64,000 bases of DNA from an uncultured Armatimonadota bacterium (GTDB taxonomy: Bacteria; Armatimonadota; Armatimonadia; Armatimonadales; Armatimonadaceae). The stretch spans positions 62,001 through 126,000 of the forward strand of contig CAIVZM010000029.1 in NCBI GenBank assembly GCA_903910385.1, written 5' to 3'. Below are positions 9,677-18,625 of this stretch, in pieces; within the stretch, counting starts at the first letter, position 1, and every line of letters starts with the position of its first letter. Position numbers and translations under genes: made by a program. Below the pieces are notes generated by a model that was not told the DNA's origin, searched no databases, and saw only the letters and a list, made by a program, of their open reading frames with translations.

Positions 9677-10305
9677 TCGTCTGTGCGGCGACGGCAGGGG
9701 AATTGGCGGCGTTCCCGTCGGAGACCGGAGGGATAACACGCGTGGTTTCCGGCGTGGGCGTCCCGGCGACTCTTGCGACGCTGATTCCCCTGTGTGAAAA
9801 ATCGCCGCCTGATTCTATTCTCAATATCGGCATCGCGGGAGCGTACCCGGATTCCGGTATCCGCATCGGCGATATCGTCTACGGTACGGAGGATATCTAC
9901 GGTGATATCGGTTTCGAACTGCCCCATGAACCGGGCTTTCGCTCCATTACTGATTCAGACTTCGGCGCGTTTTATACCATCTATCCTCTGCCGCTGTCAT
10001 CTTTACCATTATCGGAGACAAGTGCGGAATCGCTTACGGATTTGCGCGTCCATTTTGGTCGCGGATGCACGGTTAATTCCTGCACGGGAACGATGGCGAC
10101 AGGACTTCGCCGCGCTCAACAGTTTCATGCTGTTTTCGAGACGATGGAAGGCGCTGCGGTCGCGCAGGTCGGGCAGTCTTACCTGATTCCTACTGGTCAA
10201 ATCCGCGCGATCAGCAATATAGCTGGTGATCGGGATATGCAACCAGAAAACATCCGGCTGGCAATAGGGAATCTAAAGCGGTTTTTATCGGTATTGTTTA
10301 CATAA
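9673..10305 (+). CDS. mqnB: Futalosine hydrolase (MqnB)
   Basis: MqnB cleaves futalosine to hypoxanthine and dehypoxanthine futalosine in the alternative (futalosine) menaquinone pathway. The 210-residue product has the nucleoside phosphorylase/MTA-SAH nucleosidase fold: the N-terminal GELAAFP and VSGVGVPATLATL segment, the NIGIAGAYPDSGIRIGD loop, and the diagnostic FETMEGAAVAQVGQ and ISNIAGDRD motifs, where the Glu binds the ribose and the Asp is the catalytic acid. It overlaps the DraG-like gene by 4 bases and mqnD by 1 base, indicating a tightly coupled operon. Confidence 0.93.
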   Translation: MIVCAATAGELAAFPSETGGITRVVSGVGVPATLATLIPLCEKSPPDSILNIGIAGAYPDSGIRIGDIVYGTEDIYGDIGFELPHEPGFRSITDSDFGAFYTIYPLPLSSLPLSETSAESLTDLRVHFGRGCTVNSCTGTMATGLRRAQQFHAVFETMEGAAVAQVGQSYLIPTGQIRAISNIAGDRDMQPENIRLAIGNLKRFLSVLFT

Positions 10306-11174
10306 TGGCAGCGATATCCGCCCCTCAAAATCTACTTGTCGGAATTTCCCCTTGTCCCAATGATGTCTATATTTTCGCCGGACTGATTCGGGGAACCGTA
10401 ACAGCGGATTGCCCTCCGTTGACTTTCGATTATCAGGATGTCGAAACGCTCAACGCGGCGGCGCAACGCGGAAAATATGATCTGGTCAAAATCAGTTACG
10501 CCGCTTATCCCGCTGTCGAAAGCGAATATGAGTTGCTGGAGTGCGGTGGGGCGCTGGGGCGTGGGGTTGGTCCCCTGCTGCTCGCAAATGAAAGCGAATC
10601 CGAAGAACTCGATACAGCGCAGGAAGTCTTGATACCGGGGGAACATACGACCGCCCATTTCCTCTTTAATTTCTATGCGCAATACCGTGAACCGGGAAGC
10701 GGATCGTCGGATGTTGCGCCGTCGGCTCGGTTGCGTAAACGATTTCTGCCATTTGATGCGCTGTATGGGGAACTATGCAACCGACCGGGACAACAGGGGG
10801 TCGTAATTCATGAGAACCGGTTTACCTATCAACGTGACGGTCTAACCTTGTTACAGGACCTTGGAGCGTTCTGGGAAGATAAGACAGGTCGCGCGATTCC
10901 TCTGGGGGCGATCGCCGTTCGTCGGGGGAGTGGTCTGCACGAACCAATGACGAAGGCAATTCGCGAATCGCTGGACTGGGCGGCGGCGCACGAATCGGAA
11001 ACGATCTCGCTTTGTCGTCAGCATTCTCAGGCAATGGAGGATGCTGTCCTGCAAGCGCATATCGGTCTGTATGTCAATGAATATACGCGGGAACTGGGCG
11101 AAGAAGGTCGCGAAGCGGTGCGCTTCTTCCTGGAACGTCAGCGAAGTTTCGTGACGGCGTCTCATCAGAATTGA
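10305..11174 (+). CDS. mqnD: 1,4-dihydroxy-6-naphthoate synthase (MqnD)
   Basis: MqnD converts cyclic dehypoxanthine futalosine to 1,4-dihydroxy-6-naphthoate, the naphthoquinone precursor of menaquinone. The 289-residue protein has the periplasmic-binding-like fold with the family start GISPCPNDVYIFAGL, then DVETLNAAAQRGKYDLVKIS and the GALGRGVGPLLL loop, and a C-terminal DWAAAHE segment. The ATG overlaps the mqnB stop by one base. MqnA, MqnC and MqnE are not in the window and must be encoded elsewhere. The organism therefore makes menaquinone from chorismate through futalosine rather than the classical Men route. Confidence 0.94.
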   Translation: MAAISAPQNLLVGISPCPNDVYIFAGLIRGTVTADCPPLTFDYQDVETLNAAAQRGKYDLVKISYAAYPAVESEYELLECGGALGRGVGPLLLANESESEELDTAQEVLIPGEHTTAHFLFNFYAQYREPGSGSSDVAPSARLRKRFLPFDALYGELCNRPGQQGVVIHENRFTYQRDGLTLLQDLGAFWEDKTGRAIPLGAIAVRRGSGLHEPMTKAIRESLDWAAAHESETISLCRQHSQAMEDAVLQAHIGLYVNEYTRELGEEGREAVRFFLERQRSFVTASHQN

Positions 11175-11283
11175 ACTTCAATGAGGAAAAGTTTTGCTCT
11201 GTCGGCAACTTCTGGCAGGGTATCAAGTCTCTTCCTGCGATTTGCACCGCAATTCGCGGCGATGGAATGGTAAGGCGGAAATT

Positions 11284-12228
11284 ATGGCGCTCTGGAAAAA
11301 ATTACAACGACTATTGCATCATAAAGTTCAAAAGGAACTCTCGCAAGTCGAAGACCCGGACACTCTTCTGCTGCAGGCGCAGGAAGAAATGCGAACGGCC
11401 GCCGCCCGAAACCGGGAACGCGCCGTATATGCCATAACTCAGAAAAATAGTCTGGAAGCGATGGTCGGCGATTTGCGACGGACTCTGGATCATCTTGGCG
11501 AAGAAGCCGAAATTGCGGATCGTCTGGGCGATTCCGTCAAAGCCTCACACCTGCGGGAAGAAGCGGCGCGTCACTTCCATAGCTTGCGAGAATCCGAAGC
11601 CATGCTTCAGGCGGCTATCGAAGTGTCAGAACAGGTGAAAACCGCCATTCGCTGTGAGGAAGAGCGCATCCGGCAGAAATCGGCTGAAGCGCTCGCCCTT
11701 CGTTCGCAATGGCATGTACTTAAAATCGAGCAGACGCTGGTGCGATTGATGGCGGAACAGAGCGCCGGAATCCGGACGCCGATGAGCGAAGGCGAAGTCG
11801 CTTCGCGCCGGGAAAAGGTGGAGGCGCAGGCAAATGAAGCGATGCTTTTTCGCGAGCAACTCGCCTGGATGGTCAAGACCGCGACCGAGCAGGTGGAAAC
11901 CCTCAAGAGCAAGGCGAACAGCGCACGCGATGCCAACGATGAAACGCTGGAAAGAGCGCTGGTGCGTCTGATGGAACAACACGAGGCGACTCTGGAATCC
12001 GCTCAGGTTGCGCTGGCGAAGGCGGATGTCGTCGCCGAGCGAGCCCAGGCGCTTTTGCACGAAGAAACGGCATGGCAATCGCTTCAGGGCGCTCTGGTGC
12101 GAGAAGGGTTGAAGGAACCCGCCGCAACCAGAAAGTCAAGCGATCCGGATCGGAAAGTCGCCGGAATGCTCGTCCTCGCTCTGCTGATTCTCATGGCGCT
12201 TGTTCTGGTCTTCTGGATGTTACGCTAG
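11284..12228 (+). CDS. PspA/IM30-like coiled-coil protein with C-terminal TM
   Basis: The product (314 residues from the ATG at 11284, with AAGGCGG upstream; an earlier in-frame start at 11194 would add 30 unlikely residues) starts ALWKKLQRLLHHKVQKELSQ. It then runs as a long, charged, almost continuous coiled coil to about residue 280, as in PspA/IM30/Vipp1 proteins that remodel and protect membranes. Unlike typical PspA it ends in a single transmembrane helix (VAGMLVLALLILMALVLVFW), so it would be tail-anchored. It lies 109 bases after mqnD in the same direction. Homology to PspA is judged from the N-terminus and overall architecture only. Confidence 0.75.
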   Translation: MALWKKLQRLLHHKVQKELSQVEDPDTLLLQAQEEMRTAAARNRERAVYAITQKNSLEAMVGDLRRTLDHLGEEAEIADRLGDSVKASHLREEAARHFHSLRESEAMLQAAIEVSEQVKTAIRCEEERIRQKSAEALALRSQWHVLKIEQTLVRLMAEQSAGIRTPMSEGEVASRREKVEAQANEAMLFREQLAWMVKTATEQVETLKSKANSARDANDETLERALVRLMEQHEATLESAQVALAKADVVAERAQALLHEETAWQSLQGALVREGLKEPAATRKSSDPDRKVAGMLVLALLILMALVLVFWMLR

Positions 12229-12265
12229 CTACAGCGGATGGGTAACGGAACAAACACGACGCTCT

Positions 12266-12309
12266 GAATCTAAAGTTCTCCTTGATGGAATCTAAAGTTC
12301 TCCTTGACG
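12266..12309 (+). repeat. 22-bp tandem duplication upstream of thioredoxin-like gene
   Basis: Two adjacent 22-base copies (12266-12287 and 12288-12309) differ at one base, TTGATG versus TTGACG. The changed base improves the -35 hexamer of the promoter that follows, so the second copy is the functional one. Confidence 0.9.
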
Positions 12310-12332
12310 GTTGTATGTGAGAGACTTACAAT
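12304..12332 (+). promoter_or_regulatory. Promoter of thioredoxin-like lipoprotein gene
   Basis: TTGACG at 12304-12309 and TACAAT at 12327-12332 are separated by 17 bases. The -35 lies in the second unit of a tandem duplication. The predicted leader to the ATG at 12410 is about 70 bases. Confidence 0.75.
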
Positions 12333-12409
12333 GCGTCGTCAGGTCACGTCAGTTTTCCGGAATGAATTGCGTGCCGACCAACCTTTATGCAGAGGGGCGG
12401 AAAGAATTG

Positions 12410-13462
12410 ATGAGGAAGAATGTAGGACTGATCGGCGCAGGCGTTCTGGCAATGTGCCTGGCGCTGGCGGGGGGATGCGCCCGAGAAGAGTCCGTCCCCT
12501 CTGAGGCGAAAATTCCAGCGGGCGAAGTTTCCGCCCAATCAGGGACGCAAGCGCCGCCTCTTCCGCCTTCTGTTGCCAATCCAGCTACCACTGTGGATAC
12601 CGCTTCTGCCACTGCTTCTGCCACCACTTCTACCACCACGGCGACGATCGCTCCGGAAGGATCGGTCAAATGGGCGTCTTCCTTCGCAGAAGCGACAAAG
12701 CTGGCACGTGCGCAGAATAAGCCCATCATGGTGGATTTCTGGGCAACCTGGTGTGGGTGGTGCAAAAAACTCGATACGGACGTTTACACCACTTCCGAAT
12801 TCGCGAACGCCGCCAAAGATGTCATTTCCGTTAAAGTGGATACCGAAGGCCCGGAACGAGATGTCGCCGCCCGGTTCGGCGTTACTAACTTGCCGACTGT
12901 TCTATATCTGACTCCCGAAGGCAAATTGTTATCGAAAGTAGGCGGCTATATGTCAACTGACCGATTTGTTCCTACGGTGACAGCGGCGGTGGAGATGTAC
13001 CGTTCGATTCCAGGTATAAAAGCGAAATTCGCATCATCCCCTAAAGATTTGACGGCGGCGCAACAGATGGTCGAGATCTCCTCTCGACTCGATGATATCG
13101 AAGGGGTGGAAAAAGCGGTTGATCGCGTCCGAGAACTTGACCCGAATGATAATCTGAAGTTCCGAACGCGCTCATTACTCCTGTTCGCAGATGTATACGC
13201 CCGCAACAAAAAATTTGCGAAAGCGGCTCCGTTGTTCGAACAGGCGGCAAAGGACTCTAAAGACCCTGAGGAGATGGCTACCGCCCATCGTGGCGCCGCT
13301 ATATGCTATGCGTTGCAGAAGAATTTCACGAAGGCGAAAGAGCAATTACAGGCTATTGTAGACGCCCCGGACTCTCCTGAAGAGAATAAACAGGAAGCAT
13401 TGCAGATGCTGGATCGCATCGATAAAGATGTCTCGTCACGCCAGGGGAAAGCCTCGGGCTAA
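12410..13462 (+). CDS. Thioredoxin-fold lipoprotein with TPR region
   Basis: The start is set at the ATG at 12410 (RKNVGLIGAG...), 33 codons inside the longest frame, because it begins a clear lipoprotein signal with lipobox LAGGC and follows an AGAGGGGCGG site. A Ser/Thr/Pro/Ala-rich linker leads to a thioredoxin domain (about residues 80-190) with the active site WATWCGWCKKLD and the cis-proline block GVTNLPTVLYL. A helical region with TPR-like repeats (FAKAAPLFEQAAKD) completes the 350-residue protein. It probably acts as an outer-facing or periplasmic thiol-disulfide exchange lipoprotein; its partner is unknown. Confidence 0.88.
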   Translation: MRKNVGLIGAGVLAMCLALAGGCAREESVPSEAKIPAGEVSAQSGTQAPPLPPSVANPATTVDTASATASATTSTTTATIAPEGSVKWASSFAEATKLARAQNKPIMVDFWATWCGWCKKLDTDVYTTSEFANAAKDVISVKVDTEGPERDVAARFGVTNLPTVLYLTPEGKLLSKVGGYMSTDRFVPTVTAAVEMYRSIPGIKAKFASSPKDLTAAQQMVEISSRLDDIEGVEKAVDRVRELDPNDNLKFRTRSLLLFADVYARNKKFAKAAPLFEQAAKDSKDPEEMATAHRGAAICYALQKNFTKAKEQLQAIVDAPDSPEENKQEALQMLDRIDKDVSSRQGKASG

Positions 13463-13486
13463 AAAGCCGTTGGAATAAAAGCGATG

Positions 13487-13533
13487 AAAAGAGATCGGAA
13501 CCCAAGAATCGCCCCGATCTCTTTTCTTTTTTT
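13487..13533. terminator. Terminator between convergent genes
   Basis: A 12-bp stem (AAAAGAGATCGG, with its complement at 13514-13525) encloses a 15-base loop and is followed by a T-rich run. It serves the thioredoxin-like gene and possibly the convergent DUF937 gene. Confidence 0.85.
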
Positions 13534-13534
13534 A

Positions 13535-14125
13535 TCAGGACCCGCTTTTTCCAAACAGTCGTCCGGCGAGTCGTCCCAGATCATCAAGGACGCTGCCATC
13601 ATCATTGGCGTCGATATTTTCCAGCCAGCCCAGAAGGCCCGGCGCGGCGGCGCGGGCGAATCCCTGCTGGTCGCTCATAAAGCCTGTGAGATCTGTGGCG
13701 TTCATTCCATTCGTTTTAATCATTTTGCCCACATAGGACAGAACAATCGGCGCCAGAATCGGGAGCAACCGTCCGATGATACCGGCGTTGAGGCCACTGG
13801 CTTTTGCGATTTTATCCTCGGTAGCGCCCTGAGAATCTCCCAGAATGCCCTGTAGAAACGGCAGACCATTGGCGACGAGTGGGTTACTGGTCAGGCTGCC
13901 CAGATTATTGAGCAAATTACCATCGAAGTTTTTCGAGATAGTATCGAACATTCCCGCCGCACCTTCCGGCGTTTTGGACTGTGTCGCTAATGCGCCAATA
14001 AGGGCGGGAATCGCTGCGGATAGCCCTTTGGTAACCGAGGCAGGGTCCGCTCCGACGGCGGAGGCGATCGAATTGAGAGTGTCGCCCTGAAGCAGACCGG
14101 ACAGTTCTTCTAACATAGATGCCAT
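13535..14125 (-). CDS. DUF937 family protein (YidB-like)
   Basis: The 196-residue protein is Gly/Ala/Leu-rich and fits DUF937: an N-terminal LSGLLQGDTLNSIASAVGAD, the repeated helical GLSAAIPALIGALA and GIIGRLLPILAPIVLSYVG segments, and a C-terminal DDGSVLDDLGRLAGRLFG, which is the usual tail. These proteins are soluble helical bundles of unknown function. No signal peptide is present. The gene stands alone between convergent and divergent neighbours. Confidence 0.87.
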   Translation of the reverse strand: MASMLEELSGLLQGDTLNSIASAVGADPASVTKGLSAAIPALIGALATQSKTPEGAAGMFDTISKNFDGNLLNNLGSLTSNPLVANGLPFLQGILGDSQGATEDKIAKASGLNAGIIGRLLPILAPIVLSYVGKMIKTNGMNATDLTGFMSDQQGFARAAAPGLLGWLENIDANDDGSVLDDLGRLAGRLFGKSGS

Positions 14126-14288
14126 AATTTTTTCTTTCTATAAGTAGACAACGCCTGCTGGCGTCCGCATTTTAGGATGGAGTAAATGCACATCTAAAAA
14201 ATGTTACCTCAAATTGGTGATAAATCTATGCTGAAGCAGGTAATATACTGTAACAAATTCTTGTGTAAGTAACAGGCGCTCTTTCAGA

Positions 14289-15419
14289 ATGATACCAACT
14301 CCGCCTCTGCCGCCAAAATTGAATGCAAAGATTAGATTGTCGCCCGCGCTTACGGCGACCTATGGAATTATCGCGTTGGTTGCACTCGGAGCTATACTGA
14401 TCGCGGCAAAAAGCGGGAGTCGCCCACCACAAAACGCCCTCGCCAAAAAACCGAAGTCAGCCGTCAAGAAGATTGTAGCGTCGACGCCGTTGCAGGGTGT
14501 TACCGTCATTCTGGATCCCGGTCATGGGGGGATTGATTCCGGTTCCATCTGCAGCGGGACGCGGGAAGATGCGCTCAACTACCGCCTGACCGCCACAATT
14601 GGTGCCGCACTGAAAAATGCCGGCGCGAAAATTGTGTATACCGTTCGCAGTAAGTCTCTGAATGTGAACCTTGAGGAAGGAAGAGCGGAACCTGCCCTGA
14701 TCATTCCCGAGGACGCCCGATTGGCATACGATGGCACGACCATTCTGGGAAACAAAAAAAGTCTGGGGGCGCGAGCCGCAGTCGGTCGACCTTACCGGGA
14801 GGCGCTCAGCAGTGAACAGAAGCGTGTCGGTAGTGGATTATATTTCCTTGCCGTTCATCATGATGAAAACAAGGATGTCCGTGGCGGGCGTATCGAATAT
14901 GATAATCGTGGCGGCGATCCGCCGTTACTGGCGCTGGTTCTGACGCAGCGGATGTCCCAGCAGACCTTCGACAATAAACTGACTTCGTGGTGCCGCAAGA
15001 ATCCAGATTCCCGGCATTTATGGGTGCTGAAACCGGCAAATAACCCTATCCCCCAACGCGCTTTACTCGAAGCGGCAACCATTTCGCATCCGAAGGATCG
15101 CGATCTGGCGAACTCCCGTCAGTTCCGATGGAAGATGGCGAATATGGTTCGCGATTCCCTGGTCGAGTGCGAAAAGACGCTCAAAAAAGGGCCGGTAGCC
15201 CCGATACGTACCGCCTCATCGCAGTCTCCATCGCAGTCTCCATCGCAGTCTCCGTCGCAGTCTCCGTCTAAAATCAGCCTGAAAGCGGTTCCGTCTCCCG
15301 GCGTCCGTTACGATAGGTCTCTGATAGCGGCGCGAGGAGGAAGCCACGGGGCGGATAGTTCCAAAACTCTTCGTCCAGTGAAGCCGATAGTTACCGCACC
15401 AGCTGTCAGCGGAAGGTAA
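14289..15419 (+). CDS. N-acetylmuramoyl-L-alanine amidase-like protein
   Basis: An N-terminal membrane anchor (about residues 21-42) is followed by an Amidase_3 fold: ILDPGHGGIDSG supplies the first zinc His, and AVHHDEN the second His. The expected zinc Glu lies near TREDALNYRL but is displaced from its usual context. Such enzymes cut the muramyl-peptide bond of peptidoglycan in the periplasm. The catalytic part ends near residue 300. A low-complexity tail with four SQSP repeats and a basic end follows. The non-canonical Glu region means activity is uncertain. Confidence 0.8.
   Translation: MIPTPPLPPKLNAKIRLSPALTATYGIIALVALGAILIAAKSGSRPPQNALAKKPKSAVKKIVASTPLQGVTVILDPGHGGIDSGSICSGTREDALNYRLTATIGAALKNAGAKIVYTVRSKSLNVNLEEGRAEPALIIPEDARLAYDGTTILGNKKSLGARAAVGRPYREALSSEQKRVGSGLYFLAVHHDENKDVRGGRIEYDNRGGDPPLLALVLTQRMSQQTFDNKLTSWCRKNPDSRHLWVLKPANNPIPQRALLEAATISHPKDRDLANSRQFRWKMANMVRDSLVECEKTLKKGPVAPIRTASSQSPSQSPSQSPSQSPSKISLKAVPSPGVRYDRSLIAARGGSHGADSSKTLRPVKPIVTAPAVSGR
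15219..15266 (+). repeat. Four 12-bp tandem repeats inside amidase gene
   Basis: Four units of TCGCAGTCTCC(A/G), the first two ending in A and the last two in G, encode Ser-Gln-Ser-Pro four times in the linker or tail of the amidase-like protein. Slippage here would change tail length without a frameshift. Confidence 0.9.
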
Positions 15420-15444
15420 GGGCGCTCCTGCGAAGCGGTTCTCT

Positions 15445-16068
15445 TTAAGAGGATGGCGACTCGCTATCCGGTTGAGAGAAAACGCCCTGCGCCGCCGCCT
15501 CTTCGATCCGGGCTTCGAGATATTCCCACAGAACGGGAGAACCTTTCTCAATAACGGCATTCCTCGCCAGCACCCGGTCTACAGAAACGCCATGACGACG
15601 CCAACCCATGCCGCCGGTTTGCAGGTTGTTGAGCGCCCCTGCCATGCGATCCAGAGAATTAGCGAATTGCGCTTCGGGCGTTTCGCCCGTTTCGAATTCT
15701 TCCCATAGTTCCCATAGTTCCATCGCTTGTTCGGAAGGAAGAAGCGGGAATATCCGCTCCGCCGCCGCAACTTCCCGGGCTCTTTTCGTTTCGCTCCCGG
15801 CGGAATCATAGGCGAATGTATCCCCGGCATCTATTTCGACGATGTCATGAATTAATACCATCTTGATAACGCGACAGACATCGATGTCTTCCCGCGCGTG
15901 TTCGCTCAGAAATAGCGCCATTATCGCCAGGTGCCAGGAGTGTTCCGCATCATTTTCGTTCCGCGATTTGTCCATCAGGTGGGTCTGTCGATAAATGGAT
16001 TTCAGTTTATCCATTTCGATCAGGAATTCCATCTGTTGTTGAAGGCGCATGACCCGGGATTCTGACAT
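15445..16068 (-). CDS. HD-domain phosphohydrolase (YfbR-like)
   Basis: A 207-residue HD-fold hydrolase. The metal-binding residues are visible: H and D in NENDAEHSWHLAIM, the HD pair in MVLIHDIVEIDAGD, and a distal Asp in ANSLDRMAGAL. Relatives include the 5'-deoxynucleotidase YfbR and other small nucleotide or phosphonate phosphohydrolases. Its ATG overlaps the stop of the upstream phnE by one base (TGATG), so it is the last cistron of the phnDCEE operon. That position suggests it acts on a phosphorus compound brought in by the transporter, but this is inference. Confidence 0.85.
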   Translation of the reverse strand: MSESRVMRLQQQMEFLIEMDKLKSIYRQTHLMDKSRNENDAEHSWHLAIMALFLSEHAREDIDVCRVIKMVLIHDIVEIDAGDTFAYDSAGSETKRAREVAAAERIFPLLPSEQAMELWELWEEFETGETPEAQFANSLDRMAGALNNLQTGGMGWRRHGVSVDRVLARNAVIEKGSPVLWEYLEARIEEAAAQGVFSQPDSESPSS

Positions 16069-16895
16069 CAGGTTAATTTGGCTCGCAGTTTGGCGGAGAT
16101 GAAATCGACGATGATGACCGTGATGACGATGCAGATAAATATTGTTCCAATGGTGCGCCAGTTATTACCTCGTCGCTGAAGCTCTAGCAACGTGCCCACG
16201 CCCCCCGCGCCGACGATACCCAACACCGTCGCCGCTCGGATATTGATATCCAGTCGAAACAGAGCGAACGAAAGAAAGTCGGGCAGGACTTCTGGCAAGA
16301 TGGCATGGCGGAAAATTTCCAGCGGCGAGGCGCCTGCCGCGCTCAAGGCTTCGATGGCGTTCTTATCGACGCTTTCAATGCGCTCCGCATATAGTTTGCC
16401 CATCATCCCGATAGAGTGCAATCCGATAGCAAGAACGCCCGCGAACGCCCCCGGTCCAATGGCTTTAATGAAGGCGATTGCCAGAATCAACTCGGGGAAG
16501 GCACGGATAAAATTCAGGAAAAACTTTCCGAACGCCGGTAGAACAGGTAAGCGGGATAGGTTACGCGCCGCTAGCGCGCCGAAAGGAATCGCAAGGATGG
16601 CGGCGAGGAAAGTTCCCAACGCGGCGATCTGAAAGCTTTCCTGAAGACCCTTGAGAGTTTTAGGCAGGTAAGACCAGTCCGTCTCCAGAAACATCTGCCG
16701 GAAATAGACTGTCGCTTGCTGACTGCGGGTCGCTATACGTCCCCAGGAGATGTCCATTCCCGACAGCGACCAGACGAGCGCGACAATGGTAAGGGTAACA
16801 TAAATGACCGGGATGATACGGTCAGATGCGGCAGGTTTGGGGGGGGGTGTCGGAACTGGACGATCATTCGGCGGAGTAGGATAGGCGGATATCAT
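16068..16895 (-). CDS. phnE: Phosphonate/phosphite-type ABC permease (PhnE)
   Basis: A 275-residue inner-membrane permease with about six membrane segments. The cytoplasmic EAA-like coupling loop is visible as IEALSAAGASPLEIFRHAILPEVLPDF. It follows the first permease with an overlap of 4 bases and precedes the HD phosphohydrolase. The N-terminus is proline-rich before the first helix (IIPVIYVTLTIVALVWSL). Two unequal PhnE subunits would form a heterodimer around PhnC. Confidence 0.92.
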   Translation of the reverse strand: MISAYPTPPNDRPVPTPPPKPAASDRIIPVIYVTLTIVALVWSLSGMDISWGRIATRSQQATVYFRQMFLETDWSYLPKTLKGLQESFQIAALGTFLAAILAIPFGALAARNLSRLPVLPAFGKFFLNFIRAFPELILAIAFIKAIGPGAFAGVLAIGLHSIGMMGKLYAERIESVDKNAIEALSAAGASPLEIFRHAILPEVLPDFLSFALFRLDINIRAATVLGIVGAGGVGTLLELQRRGNNWRTIGTIFICIVITVIIVDFISAKLRAKLT

Positions 16896-17716
16896 ACCAG
16901 ACGCCTCCGTACAAAGGTGGATAAGCCGTCAATCAACAGGACGGTGACAAAGATCGTCGCAATAATCAGGCCGACCCTCGAATAATCCATAAACGCCAGG
17001 TCTCGCTGAAGAATCATCCCGATGCCTCCTGCGCCGACCAGACCGAGCACCGAGGCGGAGCGAACGTTCACCTCAAAGGCATACAGGGTATACGCCAGAA
17101 AATCCGGAAGGACTTGTGGTAGCGCGGCAAAGATGGCTCGTTCCAGATTAGATCCGCCCGCCGCCGTAATCGCTTCCAGAGGCCCCGGATCAATGGTTTC
17201 CAGCGTGTCAGCAAGCAGTTTCGCCACAAGACCGAATGCCAGTACAATCAGGGCGACCACGCCCGGCAATGGCCCGATGCCGAGAATGGTAGCAAACAGA
17301 GTTGCCAGAATCAGATCGGGTACTGTACGGATCAGGTTCAGAAGTGCGCGACTGATATTGTAAACAATTTTCCCCGCCGCCAGATTTCGCGCCCCGCCCA
17401 GACAAAACCACAGAGCGAGCGCGGAACCTATGATAGCGCCCGCCGTCGCCATTTTGATGGTTTCCAGCAGGCGAACCAGAATCTGCGGCAAATAGTCAAG
17501 CGGCCAGGGATGCTCTGCTGAGGGGAGGAGGCGGTGGAAAAACGATACGATTTCCGTCCATCCCCCTGCCAGCGTTCGGAGGTTCACCCCTGTCCCGACC
17601 GCGCTCCACCACAAAACGCCGAACACCACGACAGCGGCGAGCCAACCCTGCCATGGAAATGGCGGACGTGGCGGATATCCCTCATGGTTGCCTGCTGGAA
17701 CGGCGTTAGCGGGCAA
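16892..17716 (-). CDS. phnE: Phosphonate-type ABC permease, second copy (PhnE)
   Basis: A permease of about 274 residues, sister to the next gene; the coupling loop reads LEAITAAGGSNLERAIFAALPQVLPDF. The open frame extends to 17806, but that would overlap phnC by about 100 bases. A TTG at 17716, overlapping the phnC stop by 11 bases, gives a typical permease length and is preferred. Tandem phnE genes are common in phnCDEE transporters. Start position is uncertain; identity is not. Confidence 0.88.
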   Translation of the reverse strand: MPANAVPAGNHEGYPPRPPFPWQGWLAAVVVFGVLWWSAVGTGVNLRTLAGGWTEIVSFFHRLLPSAEHPWPLDYLPQILVRLLETIKMATAGAIIGSALALWFCLGGARNLAAGKIVYNISRALLNLIRTVPDLILATLFATILGIGPLPGVVALIVLAFGLVAKLLADTLETIDPGPLEAITAAGGSNLERAIFAALPQVLPDFLAYTLYAFEVNVRSASVLGLVGAGGIGMILQRDLAFMDYSRVGLIIATIFVTVLLIDGLSTFVRRRLV

Positions 17717-18551
17717 GGGCAGATGCCTCTCCGGTCGACTCGCCGACGATATCCAGAGCGCCGCGTAAATCATCTGGACGGATACGGCGGTTATAAATCG
17801 CTTCAAAATCAGCCTCGGTCATGCCTGCGCCGGGACCATCGAAGACAACCTCGCCCGCCCGAAGACCGATCACCCGGTCGGCGTATTCCTGAGCCATATC
17901 GATAAAATGCAAGTTGACCAGAGTCAGCAGATTTTCTTCTCGTGAAAGATTCTTCAAGTCGCGCATCACCTGATGCGCCGTCGGAGGGTCCAGACTGGCG
18001 ACAGGCTCATCCGCCAGCAGGATATGTGGCTGCTGTGTCAGGGCGCGGGCGATTGCCACTCTCTGTTGTTGCCCGCCGGAGAGAGTATCGGCTCTTTGAT
18101 AAGCTTTTTCGGGAATGCCCACCCGTTCCAGCGAACGAAACGCCAGTTCCATATCGGCGGCGGGAAACATGCCGGTGAGGGTACGCCATGTCGGTAGATG
18201 CGCCAACCGACCTGCCAGCACATTGCGCAATACTGAAGAACGACGCACAAGATTGTAGTTCTGAAAAATCATTCCTATTCTGGCGCGTACCGTCCGTAAT
18301 TCCCCCTCACCCATACCGGTAATATCTTTACCATTTACCAGAATGCGCCCTTCGGTCGGCATTACCAGGCGGTTGACACATCTGATCAGAGTGGATTTTC
18401 CTGCGCCGGAAAGACCTACAACGGCAATGAATTCCCCGGGGGCGAATGTCAACGACACATTTTTCAACGCCCGATGCCCATTAGGGAAAGTTTTGGACAC
18501 ATTCTCGAAGGTGACCAGCGAAGAATTTACGGCGGTTGTAGCGTTTGACAT
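17706..18551 (-). CDS. phnC: Phosphonate-type ABC transporter ATPase (PhnC)
   Basis: A 281-residue ATPase: Walker A GLSGAGKST, Q-loop MIFQNYNLV, signature LSGGQQQRVAIARAL, Walker B ILLADEPVASLDP. PhnC powers uptake of phosphonates, phosphite or related phosphorus compounds. It is 74 bases downstream of the binding-protein gene phnD and overlaps the first permease. No C-P lyase or phosphonatase gene lies in the window, so the substrate cannot be fixed from context. Confidence 0.95.
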   Translation of the reverse strand: MSNATTAVNSSLVTFENVSKTFPNGHRALKNVSLTFAPGEFIAVVGLSGAGKSTLIRCVNRLVMPTEGRILVNGKDITGMGEGELRTVRARIGMIFQNYNLVRRSSVLRNVLAGRLAHLPTWRTLTGMFPAADMELAFRSLERVGIPEKAYQRADTLSGGQQQRVAIARALTQQPHILLADEPVASLDPPTAHQVMRDLKNLSREENLLTLVNLHFIDMAQEYADRVIGLRAGEVVFDGPGAGMTEADFEAIYNRRIRPDDLRGALDIVGESTGEASALAR

Positions 18552-18625
18552 GGAGAATTCTATCTTCTGAAATTCTCCTTCTCGCGAACGTTAACACAAC
18601 AGCGAGAAGGAGGGAATCAAGAAAC

